Origin: Flavobacterium psychrophilum | Lineage (GTDB): Bacteria; Bacteroidota; Bacteroidia; Flavobacteriales; Flavobacteriaceae | DNA length: 64,000 nt | NCBI GenBank assembly: GCA_001708385.1 | Contig: CP012388.1 | Span: 4,030,001-4,094,000 of the forward strand | Reading direction: 5' to 3' | In this document: positions 9,801 to 18,640 of the stretch, piece after piece | How the letters are laid out: every line of letters begins with the position of its first letter | Position numbering within the stretch: the first letter of the stretch is position 1 | Position numbers and translations under genes: made by a program | Notes under the pieces: model-generated | Databases searched by the model: none | What the model was told of the DNA's origin: nothing | The model's input: only the letters and a program-made list of their open reading frames with translations

Positions 9801-11804
9801 AGGAGAGCCAGATCTGTTTCCACCCACAGGGATGTTAGCAGCCACGTTGGCTATTTGCTGGCCCGGAACTAATGTTAACGTAGTTGGAGCAAGATATACT
9901 CTAAAGTAACCACCAGATGTTGTACCATTACTTTTCCAGTCGAAAGAAAGGTTTAATGATGTAGCATCACCAGGTATGGTAACATCCCTGTACGCTTGTA
10001 CAACTGATTGTGTTGAAGTAGTGAAAAGGTTATTTAAACCATTATCATTAGATATAAATAACGCATTTCCGGTACCACCAAAATTAGTGTTCCCAATAGT
10101 TGCATTACCATTTATAGCCCATTTATTTGCTTGTGAACCATTGTTTAATGTCCATTGAGATGGAACTGTAGTAAAATCTTCAGTATAATTAAGCAAGGCA
10201 GGGTTTTGAGTCGTTGTAAACGCTATCGGACCTACCCAAATACTGTAAGTATCACCACTTGTACACTTAGCTCTAACATAATATTCGTAAGCTGTGGAAG
10301 CTGATAAATTTACAGGAGTTGTCCCTGTAGTCTGTGTTACTGAAGGTGTAGCACTAGTTACAACTTGTCCTGCAACTGTAGGGAATCCTGTACCTGCAGG
10401 CTGTACGGTAATTTGCCATTCTGTAGATACACCCGCAGCCCAAGAAAGGTTTGCAGTATTTGAGCTTACAGATGTTACAGTAGCAGCTGTTGGAGCATCG
10501 CAAAATATCTGCTGAACAGATAAGTTATATGCTGTTACAGCAGTTGCGCCAGAGCTTGAAATAACTATATATATAGGTGTGCCTGCCGTTACAGCATAAG
10601 TAGGTATTTCTACCGTACCATTGCCTGTAGCCCCTGCAAGACAGCTAACACCTATGTTAGCACAGTCGCTATAAACAAAAACGCCTGCATTAGGAGCAGT
10701 ACCTGTAAGTTTTATATTAATATTTCCTGTAGCATCTGGTGTATATTGATATACTACATCATTACCCTGAAGGTAGTTGCCAGTAGTATTACATCCTGTT
10801 GAGCCACTTGCATTATAATTATTTGCAAAAGCTGAAGTATTGCTAGTTGTAAAGTAAGGTAAGGCTGATGGTATTACCAATGGATTACTACAACTTTCAC
10901 CTAAAGCGGCGGTAGAGAAAAACACAGGATTAGTGTTGTCACTTACTCCGGAGTCACTACATACTGCACGCAGGTACACTTTATAATCGGTATCTGCTGT
11001 CAAAGTTTCTCCGGCTCCATTACCATAAACATATGGTGGTGCACCATTATAAGTTACCCAGTTGGCTGACGGTCCACCAGCACTTTCCGGGACAACATTT
11101 ATTTCCCATTGCTGAGCATCATTTGTGCTGGTCCAGCCAAGTTGTACGGTTGTCATACCTGGATTAGTAGCTGTTAAACCTGTTGGAGGAGTACATATAG
11201 ACAAACAAGATACATCATCTATACGCCAAGCGTCCTGGTCGTTACTTTCCAGCACAAAAGCAATACGAACATTACCTGTAACGTTAGGCATGTTTATAAC
11301 CTTTTGCGTCCATGATAACTGCAATGTCTGTATAGTTTCGTCTGTATACGTAACTATATCTGTATAGTCGTCAAAATTATACGGATCTTTTCCAGGGCCT
11401 TCCTGAAAAATTTTAATTTTGTAGATGGCATTATTAACACCAGCAAATCCCAGTTTAGAGAAGAATTTTAGCTGGCCATTTGCTGGCATTGGAAAAGCTT
11501 TTGTAATAAGCCAGCTTTTTGGTACTTCACACGAAGTACATACTGCCTGACGGCGTATGTATGCAAAGCCGGTACCGGTAACCGAAGGATTTGCAGTGGT
11601 TGACTCAATTCTTTGCCACGCGTATACGGCAGCGGTTTGCTTTCTTACAATCCATCCCGCGGCAGGAACATCTCCACCCTCACCCGGCCCGTCATTGTAG
11701 TCGGGATTTGGAATCCAGGGGGCATCAAAGCTCTCATTGGGGAGCTGAGCGTAGCCGCAAAATGACAGTAATGATACAATGATCAATAATGTAATTTTTT
11801 TCAT
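3825..11804 (-). CDS. Giant T9SS-secreted adhesin-like protein with type-B gliding C-terminal domain (2659 aa)
   Basis: Signal peptide MKKITLLIIVSLLSFCGYAQ, then an anchor-J/MAM-like beta-sandwich (about 20-205), an FN3 domain, a PPC-like domain (about 300-435) and another FN3. Four tandem ~280-residue modules follow (starting near 536, 821, 1100 and 1377), each a cleaved-adhesin-like sandwich plus FN3. After these come a PPC-like domain (~1650-1795), a DUF642-like domain (~1803-1965), two Ig-like domains (~2060-2220) and three ~86-residue PKD-like repeats (~2230-2490). The C-terminus (~2577-2659) holds SPNNDGLNDYFDLE, IFNRYGQEVY and LPTGTYYYVIE, the CHU_C/gliding type-B signal read by the type IX secretion system. 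It is thus expected on the cell surface or released, with an adhesive or glycan-binding role inferred only from domains. It is a paralogue of the next gene upstream, with which it shares the leader, the LPNESF start and the C-terminus. No proteolytic or glycosidase active site was seen. Confidence 0.9.
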   Translation of the reverse strand: MKKITLLIIVSLLSFCGYAQLPNESFDAPWIPNPDYNDGPGEGGDVPAAGWIVRKQTAAVYAWQRIESTTANPSVTGTGFAYIRRQAVCTSCEVPKSWLITKAFPMPANGQLKFFSKLGFAGVNNAIYKIKIFQEGPGKDPYNFDDYTDIVTYTDETIQTLQLSWTQKVINMPNVTGNVRIAFVLESNDQDAWRIDDVSCLSICTPPTGLTATNPGMTTVQLGWTSTNDAQQWEINVVPESAGGPSANWVTYNGAPPYVYGNGAGETLTADTDYKVYLRAVCSDSGVSDNTNPVFFSTAALGESCSNPLVIPSALPYFTTSNTSAFANNYNASGSTGCNTTGNYLQGNDVVYQYTPDATGNINIKLTGTAPNAGVFVYSDCANIGVSCLAGATGNGTVEIPTYAVTAGTPIYIVISSSGATAVTAYNLSVQQIFCDAPTAATVTSVSSNTANLSWAAGVSTEWQITVQPAGTGFPTVAGQVVTSATPSVTQTTGTTPVNLSASTAYEYYVRAKCTSGDTYSIWVGPIAFTTTQNPALLNYTEDFTTVPSQWTLNNGSQANKWAINGNATIGNTNFGGTGNALFISNDNGLNNLFTTSTQSVVQAYRDVTIPGDATSLNLSFDWKSNGTTSGGYFRVYLAPTTLTLVPGQQIANVAANIPVGGNRSGSPAWSTASNVITLPTGVAGSTRRLVFEWFNNSFSANQPPAAIDNINLSVITCPAPGTATLVAGTLQPTEATFTWPVPTSIPAAGYEVYIGPSPTAPVSPVNGVGGVILLSSATNTLDLPVNTLTPSQSYYVWVRANCGPTDKSTWSGVLFFVAPQIPAGMDYTQNFDGATHEWGLSNGTQANKWAVGTATSNSGTKSLYISSDNGTTNSYNVLATSTVHAYRDIQMPTPLDQLELSFDWKGVGEASDYFRVWLVNTDFTPTPGSAIGTANTRLLIPATATSNNFTGQTAWTNFKYIIQGSTYAGTTKRLVFEWINNNVNGSNPPAAIDNINLKVVQCPQPTALVLASLAAEEVKVGWTAPVSGATAYEYYYSTDATPPTATPPAADLNAETTTEAVIDGADLTPSTTYYFWVRTNCGATKSYWTGPLRFVTPQIPAPMDYAENFDGATNGYQFVNEGQVNKWVVGTATNNSAPNSLYISNDNGANNSYTGTAGSVVHAYRDIKLPAVVQDVQFTFDWKGTGEFGDYLKVWMVPVDYVPTPGTQITQLNNSRIQIGGQFMNNAGWKTENFIFNVNQFQGQARRLVFEWTNDQFGGTQRPAAVDNVNLAAVTCYPPSNLTMPSNNAGGATFAWTAPTVPAAGYDYYYTTSLAAPTSTTTPSNPVAHPTTSITLAGLEQSSNYYFWVRSNCGSDGKSIWIGPVELNTAQQASTLPYVQNFDGIQHGWSLKNGSEQDKWVVGTAVSNSPDKSLYISNTNGETNTYGVNGSVVHAYKDFVIPSTATSLDFSFDWKNNGDGFGDYVRVWRVPTTYFPTTGNEMSLPADSELITNINLQGRTTWTSASFTLDPTGYAGTNQRIIFEWVSNTFTANQAPAAIDNIDLQVVTCAKPTALDVTDVTSTGATFNWNEEGTATSWEIYVTPTGQPSPTAATTGISVTSTDPNPQSYVYTTPNLLSSTSYGFFVRSICDSDDMSKWAGPFEFKTDIANDECSGAYALGVNDKDNPCQVSATTSWVDSTPSSQPYTCTQTNGADIWYEFVATGERHNIELSDFAPLPQNVVAMPIVISLYEGTNCDILQPLGCSIVNVLQARNLVPGVTYKVRLSMNSATPNLAQTSFKVCINTPKDLGTVTSSACAVTTINADFEDPRPAPVDPPSPYPNMVHHNTVQGWRTTASDGIIEVWPASNFENVPDYDGGQFVELNANENAGLYQDYSTPQVTTFTYKFAHRGRSCVDKIELRAGNAETQDPKTLPLITVQETGFTGDWAVYTGTYTSEPGVAVTRFFFNSASSCGGAANAASIGNFLDGIEFTADNSIVTFGPEELTCVNNVITAQASGSGEWSADSSNPSETEISDPSNPSTSITGFSRTGDYKFYWTTLYCQTERIVHYDNGDVPAPAATTQIDYCVNETPVAITATALTGHTLNWYTTATGGTADATAPTPTATAVGTTTYYVSQTAPDSCESPRTAIAVTVHAIPTAPIAATTYTYCQDATPITLTATVFTGNTLNWYEDETGGTASTTAPTPSTAVPGTFDYFVSQTTQFGCESNRTKITIVVNPSIVPVTTFTLPASVCIEDPNPTVTPDTTQTPGGYYTAGGGLIIDRLTGEIDLTQSTPGTYTVTYTVDPDPSVCNKGNATSVQIVVTPLAPAVTGFTYTTPACADAPNQLPALATDFSTGGVFSSTTGLVIDPATGEINFAASTTGTYTVTYNFTGNVADCTADGTGTFDVTIVPVFEPVVEFSYATNYCYDSSDVTPDLDPAFTTGGTFSGTPGLVIDPVSGTINVEASTPGEHTVTYTFNADTVNCIKAGLKSDTFTIGTDLQFVFNGECNGSAFIVTAAPSEDGTYEGSTGLTFQWTTSTGTPVGTNSYTFDVSEYANSTPGQDVFPQEFLLTITDANGCETTRNHTVLGIGCSIQKGISPNNDGLNDYFDLEYMGVKKLSIFNRYGQEVYTKANYTREWIGQGKNGDELPTGTYYYVIERSAGGTNTGWIYINREE
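6850..10200 (-). repeat. Four ~840-bp imperfect tandem coding repeats
   Basis: Inside the 2659-aa gene the same module occurs four times at ~840-bp spacing. It reads Y-x-(E/Q)-(N/D)-F-(D/T), then KWA(V/I)G or KWVVGTA, SLYIS(N/S)(D/T)NG, (H/Q)AY(R/K)D, LSFDWK-like, (R/V)RLVFEW and PPAAIDN(I/V)NL, followed by an FN3 domain. The divergence between copies shows an old duplication, but recombination among them remains possible. Confidence 0.8.
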
Positions 11805-12436
11805 AAAAGATAGTTAATATTAGGTTTAAGTTTTAAATCTACTTAAAAAAACATCTACAATAGCAGTAACCCTAACCAGAATTTTCACTAAACACCTAAA
11901 AAAAACAAAAAACATACAAAATGTTACATATGTAACTATTTAAAAAAATATTATAACTTTTAATATTTATTTTGTAGATATTTTAACAAAATAAAAACAA
12001 GAAAGGATGTTACTAAATCGTAAAACTAGAACTTGCGGAAATTGCTAATTAGTAAAATTGTTGAATTATTATAAGTGTTTCTTTCAAAACGTTAAAAGCT
12101 TTGTTTAATAAGTGTAAATAGCCTATTTTATATTAAATGCTCTGTTAACATACACTGGAATTTTATAATTGAAATTTGTATTTAATTGAAGTTAGAAATA
12201 TAGACTTTACTTGTTATTTGCAGAGGCTTCAAAAAATTCAATATATCTGCGTTTTAACTTTTTTTGTAATATATATGCGTTGTATTTACTATCGTCAATA
12301 TACTACAGTTTCAACATTAAATAATTAGTTTTACCTCATTTACTATCCACAGAGAATCATTATTTCGGTACAATTATATAAAAAAAACAGGGGACACTTA
12401 AAAAGTGTCCCCTGTGATTATTACGTAGAAGTATTA
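11805..12436. other. AT-rich intergenic region between the two giant genes
   Basis: 632 bp, very AT-rich, with no credible open frame. Its right end holds the terminator of the 1988-aa gene (12388-12414), and its left end must hold the promoter of the 2659-aa gene. I found no exact TAnnTTTG element in the first 200 bases upstream of that ATG, so the promoter is either degenerate or further away with a long leader. Otherwise I see nothing specific. Confidence 0.6.
12388..12414 (-). terminator. Terminator of the 1988-aa surface-protein gene
   Basis: A 12-bp perfect stem (caggggacactt and its complement) with an AAA loop. On the minus strand it is followed by a run of seven T. It starts 22 bases past the stop codon of the upstream giant gene. 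Confidence 0.88.
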
Positions 12437-15400
12437 CTATTCTTCCCTGTTAATATATACCCAGCCGGTTTTAGTTTCTCCCTGACCTCTCTCTATCATG
12501 TAGAAATAAGTTCCTGTAGGTAATTCACGTCCATGAGAATCCTGTCCGTGCCATTCTTTTTCATAGTTGGCTTTAGAATAAACTTCCTGTCCGTAACGGT
12601 TAAAAATTGTAATTTTTCTAACGTCAAAGTCTGTAAGGTCAAATTCATCATTGCTGCCATCATTGTTTGGAGATATCCCTTTTGGAATCTTACAAGTTGT
12701 TGCAGAAATAATAATTTCCTTCTCTCCGGTACAACCATCGGCAGTGGTAACTACAACTGTATAGATACCTGGTTTAGGAGCCGCAAATTTTCTTTCTGTA
12801 GAAGTAAAATCGTCCGGACCTGTCCAGCTATATGTAGCGGAATCTTCATTAAATGAATCATCTTCTGCAATAGCTTCCAGCATGTAAATATTATTCTCGC
12901 AACCTTCTACAAAGTTAATTTCAACGGCATTTTCGTTTAGCTCAACAACAACATTCTCAGTATGGGTACACGTACCTATAGATACTGTAACACCGTATGT
13001 CCCAAATGCTGTTGAAGTTAGTGTGCTCTCGTTTCCTGCAATAATAGCTCCATCAAGAGTCCATTCGTAAACTGCATCGGCAGTGTTGAAATTCACTGCT
13101 TTAACAGTTATAGTAACATCCTCAGCACGGCAAGCTGTAAATTCGCCTTCCAGTGTAAATTCCGGTTGAGGGGTAATAGTTACCAAGAAGCTTGTTTCTG
13201 CTGTACAGTTAGGAGTAGTATTGCTTTGCGCAAAAATAAATATTTCCTGTGTGCTATCAATTAGTTTTCCTTCCTCAAGTAAAGTACCTGTTCCATTTGA
13301 ACCCGTATAATAGCTATTACCATCGTTTAGTTCGGGAAGAGTATAACTTCCACATTCTGTAACATCCAGTAGTTGTTGTGCAACAGGCGCAGGTAATACA
13401 GTTACTTTTACTGTAGCCGTAGCTGTACATCCTTTATTATTTACGGTAACCACGTAATCTCCGGTTTCATCGACAGAAATTGATGCTGTTGTGTCCGGTA
13501 GGAGTGTGCCATTTAATGTCCAGCTGATAGTAACATCCTCAGTATTAAAATTGGTTGGTGTTACCGTTATTGTTCCCGTTGTGTTTTCGCATACAGAGAA
13601 ATCCGGAGTAATGGTAAACAGAGGTGTTAAGTCCTGTACTATCAATTTAAATGACTTTACAGTATAACACTGCGTAGCGTTGTTTTCTATTCTGACAAAT
13701 ACTTCCTGTTCAGTTTGGGTAGTATTTGTATATGGACTTGTAATTGCGCCTGTATTACCTTCAGCTTCTGTAGCAGATAGGTGATACGTTACAGTATAAT
13801 CTGTAGTAGTAAGTCCGTCAAGTATTACCGGTGTGTTTAATGCTAAATTAAATTCAGCAAAACCATCAGCATCACAAGCAGTAAGATCCTGTGGTGCACC
13901 GGTAACATCTGCCGCATAAAACTCAACAACAACAGTATCTTCCCTTACACAGCTATAACCTGTAACATTGGCGCTAACACTATAAGTACCCGGTTCGCTT
14001 ACTACAAGTTGCGATCCTGTTTGCCCTGCAATTACAGTATTATTGCGAGTCCATTCAAATTCAAAAACATCAGCATCAAGGTTTGTTTCCAATGTTGTTT
14101 TCTGACCATCGCAAACCGCTGTATTAATTGCTACCAGTAGGTCATCACCAAGGTTAATACTACCACCTCCGTTAACGCCGCCTTTAATAAATACACCTGA
14201 ATCCAGGTTATTATCTGTTTCGGCAATAGCAATTTTAAGGTGATATTGCTGGTTTGGTATAACGTCTGCCTTAGCAGTCATTACAACCGTTTGTCCATTG
14301 AACGCAGTGTTAGAATAATCCTGTTGTTCAAACACGTTATACTTGTCAAAATACTCAAGATTATAACCCGGGCAAACAGTTGGATATCCATTTCCGCTAA
14401 TACTAAATACAGAGATTGGTGTAGTTGTTTCTGGTATAACAGCTATGTTCTTTTTGTTACCCTGATCATCTGTTAAAAGAATTGCGAATGTATCCCAGCT
14501 AAAACACTGTATCATATCACCATATTCTTCAGAAGCAAACAAAAAGTCTAAACTTAATGTTGGCAGGGTAGGTACAAAGTCAAATTCTATAACAGATGCA
14601 TTCGTAGTTGGCTGGAATGGTTCAGCACCAAGCATACCTGTTACGACTTCATCAATGTCTGTATCGCCTGGCCATACAGCAGATCCATGCTCCATAGCCT
14701 TATAGTTAGGGCCGGGTACCATCATTGCGTTACCTGTAGTTAGCAACACACCTTCCTGGAAAGGAAAATCAGAACCATTTTTATTAAAGTAAGCAATACC
14801 ATTAGGGTTATCTCCAAATACATTGTCGGGATCCGGGAAGTTAGTTCCTGTAGACCATGTAACATTGCTTACCTGTGCGCAATCTCCGCTAAATAGTACA
14901 TCTTTTACAAGTTGTTCTACTGTATGTTGCGTATTGTTTACAGCAATAGGGGTAACAGGTATTTTAATACAAACTTTAAATGTCCCGGCTATGTTCGATG
15001 ATTCCGGGCTAAATACCCTAAGTGTATATTTTTTACCTATCGTTAGGTTATCAAGAATCATAGAAGAAGAGTCAAGACCCATATCTGAGCTTGCCGTCAT
15101 ACAATACCCAACCTGCGTTAGGCCGTTGCAATCGTCACCTTCATAAATCATGTACATTAACTGTGTTCCCGAAATTAATGACAGAGTGTGCATTTCAGCG
15201 GTCGCAGTAAAATTAAACCAAACATCGTCATCGGCATTTGTCCAGCTTCCGCAAGGATTTTCCTGAGAAGATTCTGTTGCGCCGTCTAGTGTTCCAAAAG
15301 CATACACATCACAAGCAGGCCCAACGTTAACCGGAATTTCCCTAGCGGTATCGCAATCGTTATTATCAAGTTTAGTTACAAATGTAGCCTTGTCTGATGA

Positions 15401-18400
15401 TGGGCTGGTATTCGAACCACAAATAGCTTTTACAGTTATTTCATAAGGAGTAGAAGGCTGTAATCCTGTAAGGGTGTAAGGAAGGCTGGTTACAGCTATC
15501 CCTGTTGTCGGAACATTTTCACCTTGTACATTTACAAACAATTCCCATTCCGTTTCAGTTCCACCAGCCTGCCAGTTTACTTCGGCACTGGTTTGTGTTA
15601 TATTAGTTGTTGTAACATATAGAGGCTCAGCACAAGCAGGAGCAGTTTCTACCATTACATTGTCTATAAACAAATCGTCACCAAATTCATAAACCGGAGG
15701 TACCTGCCATGCAAAATATACAGGGCCTGTTTTTCCTGCAAGAGATATAATATTTACAAGATAATCCTGGTTTGTATAAGTTGCTTCCGGTAGTAAAACC
15801 TCTGTAAAGCTGCTTAGATCAGAATTTGTAGTAGACATTAATACTCTAAATCCTGTAGTGTCGCTATTACCACCAACTTTATAATGAAATTTAAGCCTTT
15901 CGTTACCTGTAAGGTTTATAGCGGGCGATATTAGCCAATCATTATTTGCGGCGTTACCTGTATAAATACTTGCTGCCTCATCACCTTCATATTGTCCGTT
16001 ACTGTTAGTGTCCCAAACAGCCCAGTCGCCGTTACCGTTAACTGTTTTCCAGCAATTTTCTGATGCCGAATCACTGTTAAACCCTTCGAAGAAAGGAATG
16101 TCAAAAGCGGCACATTTTGTTGTGAAGCTAAACGGGCTGCTCCAAAATGTTTTATTTGTAGGGCCACATACTGCACGTACAAAAGCCTGATAAAGCGTAT
16201 TCGGTGCTAATGATGAAGGATCGTACGATGGAGAAGTTAGTGGTGTACCGGAAAATGATTCTGCCGGAGCGCCAGATACGTTAGGATCAACCACAACTAT
16301 TTCCCAGGCTGTTTCGTTATTACCCGGAGTCCATTGTAAATGAGCCGATGTAGATGTCAGATTGTTAACTAAAATATCTGTTGGCTCTGCACATGCAGGC
16401 ATCGCCTCAACCAAAAAGTTATCAATAGCTATTTCATAACCACCGTTTACACCGGTAGGTATATGTAGTGCTAAATACACAGGGCCAGCAGGTAAGCTTG
16501 ACAGGTTAATTGTTTTCTTTGTAAAACCTGCAACCGCATAGCTTGTAAGCGGTGAAAGCTCTATAGTAAAATCTTCAGGAGCATTTCCTGTAGTTGATGC
16601 CATAACCTTAAGGCCAACCGCGCCAAACTCCTGTGTTTGTACATAGAAGCTTAGGCGTTCGTTTCCTGAAAGTTGTATTGCGGGTGATATAAGCCAGTCA
16701 TTGTTTTCTGAAGTTGAACTAACATCAAATTTAGCCGACTGGTCTCCTTCGTATGTAGCGTATGTAAAATCAAGATCCCAAACACTTCCATCATTGTTTT
16801 CATCGGCAACAGTCCAACAAAATTGTGTGGTAGAATTTGTATCGAAACCTTCAAAGAAGGGAACAGTATACACACCACAAGCGGTGTTGAATACTGTAGG
16901 GCCTGTCCAGCTGCTGTACGTTCCATCTCCACAATTGGCACGAACATACACTTCATATTGCGTGCTTTGCGTAAGGTTATTTAGCGTTACTGTATTTGTT
17001 GTTGCAGCAGTTCCGTTGCCAAGTGGCAAACCTGTTCCTACTGGCTGAACCACATATTCCCATGCTGAAAGTGACGATGTCCATCCCAGGGTAATACCTG
17101 TGTAGGTTGCATCTGTAGCTGTAACATCAGTGGGCTTATCGCAAAATTCCTGCTGAATAGTAAGTTTATACCCAACGGTTTGTGCAAACCATGAAGATAT
17201 TACAATGTAATATGTTGTACCTGCTGTTACAGCAATTGTCGGGATATTAAGATCCGGAGCAGGGGTAATGTAATCATTGGCAGCACCTGCGTAACAGCTT
17301 GTGCCTATACCGGCACATGATGTATAAACAAATACACCTGCATAAGTATCTGTAATTCCCGATACGTTAATGCTTATTACACCATTTTGTGTAGCTGTAT
17401 AAGCATAAGTAACATCGTTACCATTTAAGTATTGAGATGAGTTTGTGGTTCCGCAGCCTCCTGCAGATCCTTGATATACATCAAAATAGTTTGCAGTATC
17501 GTCTGTGTCAACATACGGCAGGGCAGTAACTACTTTTGCGTTTAGGCAGTTATCTCCCGGTTTCACCGTTGTAAAAGTAACCGGCCCAATCCAGTCGCTC
17601 TTACCGCCATCTGCGCAAAGCGAACGTACGTAAAATTTATATTCTGTACCCTGTACTAAATTTGTAGCAGAGTAGGGAGATGATCCGTTGTAAATAATAC
17701 CGGTACCAACTGTAGGTTCGTTAACAGGTTTTAATTCAATTTCCCATTTTGTAGCCCCGGATGTGTTTATCCAGTTAAGTGTAGCAGTTGTAACACCAAT
17801 ATTAGTAGCAGATAGATCTGTAGGATCTGTACATTGAGACACTACCTCCACATCGTCCAGTAAGAATCTGTCACCAAAGTCGCTCACTACAACAAAGGCA
17901 ATCCTAACTTGTGTATTTTCATACGCAGCAGGAATGTTTACTATTGTTTTAACGTATTCGGTCTGACCAGGATTTAGTTCCAGTTCTGTCCACGATTGTA
18001 ATTCTACATAGTTACTAAGGATAGAAGCATCGGCACCTGCCGGTAATATTTTTACCTTTATAACTGTAGATTGGTCTGCCACCTGTAAAAATCTCGAATA
18101 GAAATTTATCCTTCCGTTAACAGGAGAATTAAATAGTGGCGATACAAGATAGTCTTCCGGCATACCCGTAAGTACGTTTTCGGGTATCAGGTAGGCAGCA
18201 TGTGTACCGGTATTGGGTGGTGTAACCGTATTACCGGCTGTAGACTGTACCCATTTGGTATTTAAGCCTGTGTTGTTCTGGAGTATCATCCAGTTTGTTG
18301 GGCCCTGCCCGGCAGTCCAGCTCTCAAAGCTTTCGTTTGGCAGCTGTGCATAACCATTCAAAGCGAATAGCAATGCCGTTAAAAACAGTGTAATTTTTTT

Positions 18401-18403
18401 CAT
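12437..18403 (-). CDS. Giant T9SS-secreted adhesin-like protein with choice-of-anchor-L domain and type-B C-terminal domain (1988 aa)
   Basis: The start is placed at the ATG at 18403, where a clean signal peptide begins (MKKITLFLTALLFALNGYAQ). The frame is open to 18433, but the ten extra residues would bury the signal. Order: anchor-J-like domain (~20-200), FN3, PPC-like domain (~290-430), FN3, two anchor-J domains (near 508 and 764, each with PFFEGF and NDWLISPAI) alternating with FN3, and a PPC-like domain (~1013-1145). A choice-of-anchor-L domain (~1165-1420, with EFDFVPTLPTLSLDFLFAS and FLFASEEYGD) and several Ig/PKD-like domains follow. The type-B C-terminus (~1903-1988) has SPNNDGSNDEFDL, IFNRYGQEVYSK and ELPTGTYFYMIE. 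It is the paralogue of the next gene downstream and a predicted cell-surface adhesin exported by the type IX system. Confidence 0.9.
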   Translation of the reverse strand: MKKITLFLTALLFALNGYAQLPNESFESWTAGQGPTNWMILQNNTGLNTKWVQSTAGNTVTPPNTGTHAAYLIPENVLTGMPEDYLVSPLFNSPVNGRINFYSRFLQVADQSTVIKVKILPAGADASILSNYVELQSWTELELNPGQTEYVKTIVNIPAAYENTQVRIAFVVVSDFGDRFLLDDVEVVSQCTDPTDLSATNIGVTTATLNWINTSGATKWEIELKPVNEPTVGTGIIYNGSSPYSATNLVQGTEYKFYVRSLCADGGKSDWIGPVTFTTVKPGDNCLNAKVVTALPYVDTDDTANYFDVYQGSAGGCGTTNSSQYLNGNDVTYAYTATQNGVISINVSGITDTYAGVFVYTSCAGIGTSCYAGAANDYITPAPDLNIPTIAVTAGTTYYIVISSWFAQTVGYKLTIQQEFCDKPTDVTATDATYTGITLGWTSSLSAWEYVVQPVGTGLPLGNGTAATTNTVTLNNLTQSTQYEVYVRANCGDGTYSSWTGPTVFNTACGVYTVPFFEGFDTNSTTQFCWTVADENNDGSVWDLDFTYATYEGDQSAKFDVSSTSENNDWLISPAIQLSGNERLSFYVQTQEFGAVGLKVMASTTGNAPEDFTIELSPLTSYAVAGFTKKTINLSSLPAGPVYLALHIPTGVNGGYEIAIDNFLVEAMPACAEPTDILVNNLTSTSAHLQWTPGNNETAWEIVVVDPNVSGAPAESFSGTPLTSPSYDPSSLAPNTLYQAFVRAVCGPTNKTFWSSPFSFTTKCAAFDIPFFEGFNSDSASENCWKTVNGNGDWAVWDTNSNGQYEGDEAASIYTGNAANNDWLISPAINLTGNERLKFHYKVGGNSDTTGFRVLMSTTNSDLSSFTEVLLPEATYTNQDYLVNIISLAGKTGPVYFAWQVPPVYEFGDDLFIDNVMVETAPACAEPLYVTTTNITQTSAEVNWQAGGTETEWELFVNVQGENVPTTGIAVTSLPYTLTGLQPSTPYEITVKAICGSNTSPSSDKATFVTKLDNNDCDTAREIPVNVGPACDVYAFGTLDGATESSQENPCGSWTNADDDVWFNFTATAEMHTLSLISGTQLMYMIYEGDDCNGLTQVGYCMTASSDMGLDSSSMILDNLTIGKKYTLRVFSPESSNIAGTFKVCIKIPVTPIAVNNTQHTVEQLVKDVLFSGDCAQVSNVTWSTGTNFPDPDNVFGDNPNGIAYFNKNGSDFPFQEGVLLTTGNAMMVPGPNYKAMEHGSAVWPGDTDIDEVVTGMLGAEPFQPTTNASVIEFDFVPTLPTLSLDFLFASEEYGDMIQCFSWDTFAILLTDDQGNKKNIAVIPETTTPISVFSISGNGYPTVCPGYNLEYFDKYNVFEQQDYSNTAFNGQTVVMTAKADVIPNQQYHLKIAIAETDNNLDSGVFIKGGVNGGGSINLGDDLLVAINTAVCDGQKTTLETNLDADVFEFEWTRNNTVIAGQTGSQLVVSEPGTYSVSANVTGYSCVREDTVVVEFYAADVTGAPQDLTACDADGFAEFNLALNTPVILDGLTTTDYTVTYHLSATEAEGNTGAITSPYTNTTQTEQEVFVRIENNATQCYTVKSFKLIVQDLTPLFTITPDFSVCENTTGTITVTPTNFNTEDVTISWTLNGTLLPDTTASISVDETGDYVVTVNNKGCTATATVKVTVLPAPVAQQLLDVTECGSYTLPELNDGNSYYTGSNGTGTLLEEGKLIDSTQEIFIFAQSNTTPNCTAETSFLVTITPQPEFTLEGEFTACRAEDVTITVKAVNFNTADAVYEWTLDGAIIAGNESTLTSTAFGTYGVTVSIGTCTHTENVVVELNENAVEINFVEGCENNIYMLEAIAEDDSFNEDSATYSWTGPDDFTSTERKFAAPKPGIYTVVVTTADGCTGEKEIIISATTCKIPKGISPNNDGSNDEFDLTDFDVRKITIFNRYGQEVYSKANYEKEWHGQDSHGRELPTGTYFYMIERGQGETKTGWVYINREE

Positions 18404-18640
18404 GCCATTTTCTGTTTTTGTTAGTTCATGCATTAATTAGTAGTTTATGTTAACAGGTAGTTTAGGGGTAGGATCTGTAAAATATTCTGAAGTTTTTTGG
18501 AAAGAAAAAGCAAGGATATTTTTAGGCAGAACAATACCGTACACAACATTAACTAAAATTTCACACAATATTTAAAATACGCATGATTATCGGTTTGGAA
18601 ACAGTGCGACAATAACTAGAAAAAGTAAGACATGTGTGTG

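Noticed and set aside
9442..9909. 155-codon frame antisense to the 2659-aa gene
   Set aside because: Lies wholly inside a strongly supported coding frame. Thr/Val-rich repetitive coding DNA leaves long open antisense frames. No signal, domain or promoter.
6850..10200. Repeated segments considered as a CRISPR array
   Set aside because: The period is ~840 bp, copies are imperfect and coding, and there are no short spacers or cas genes.
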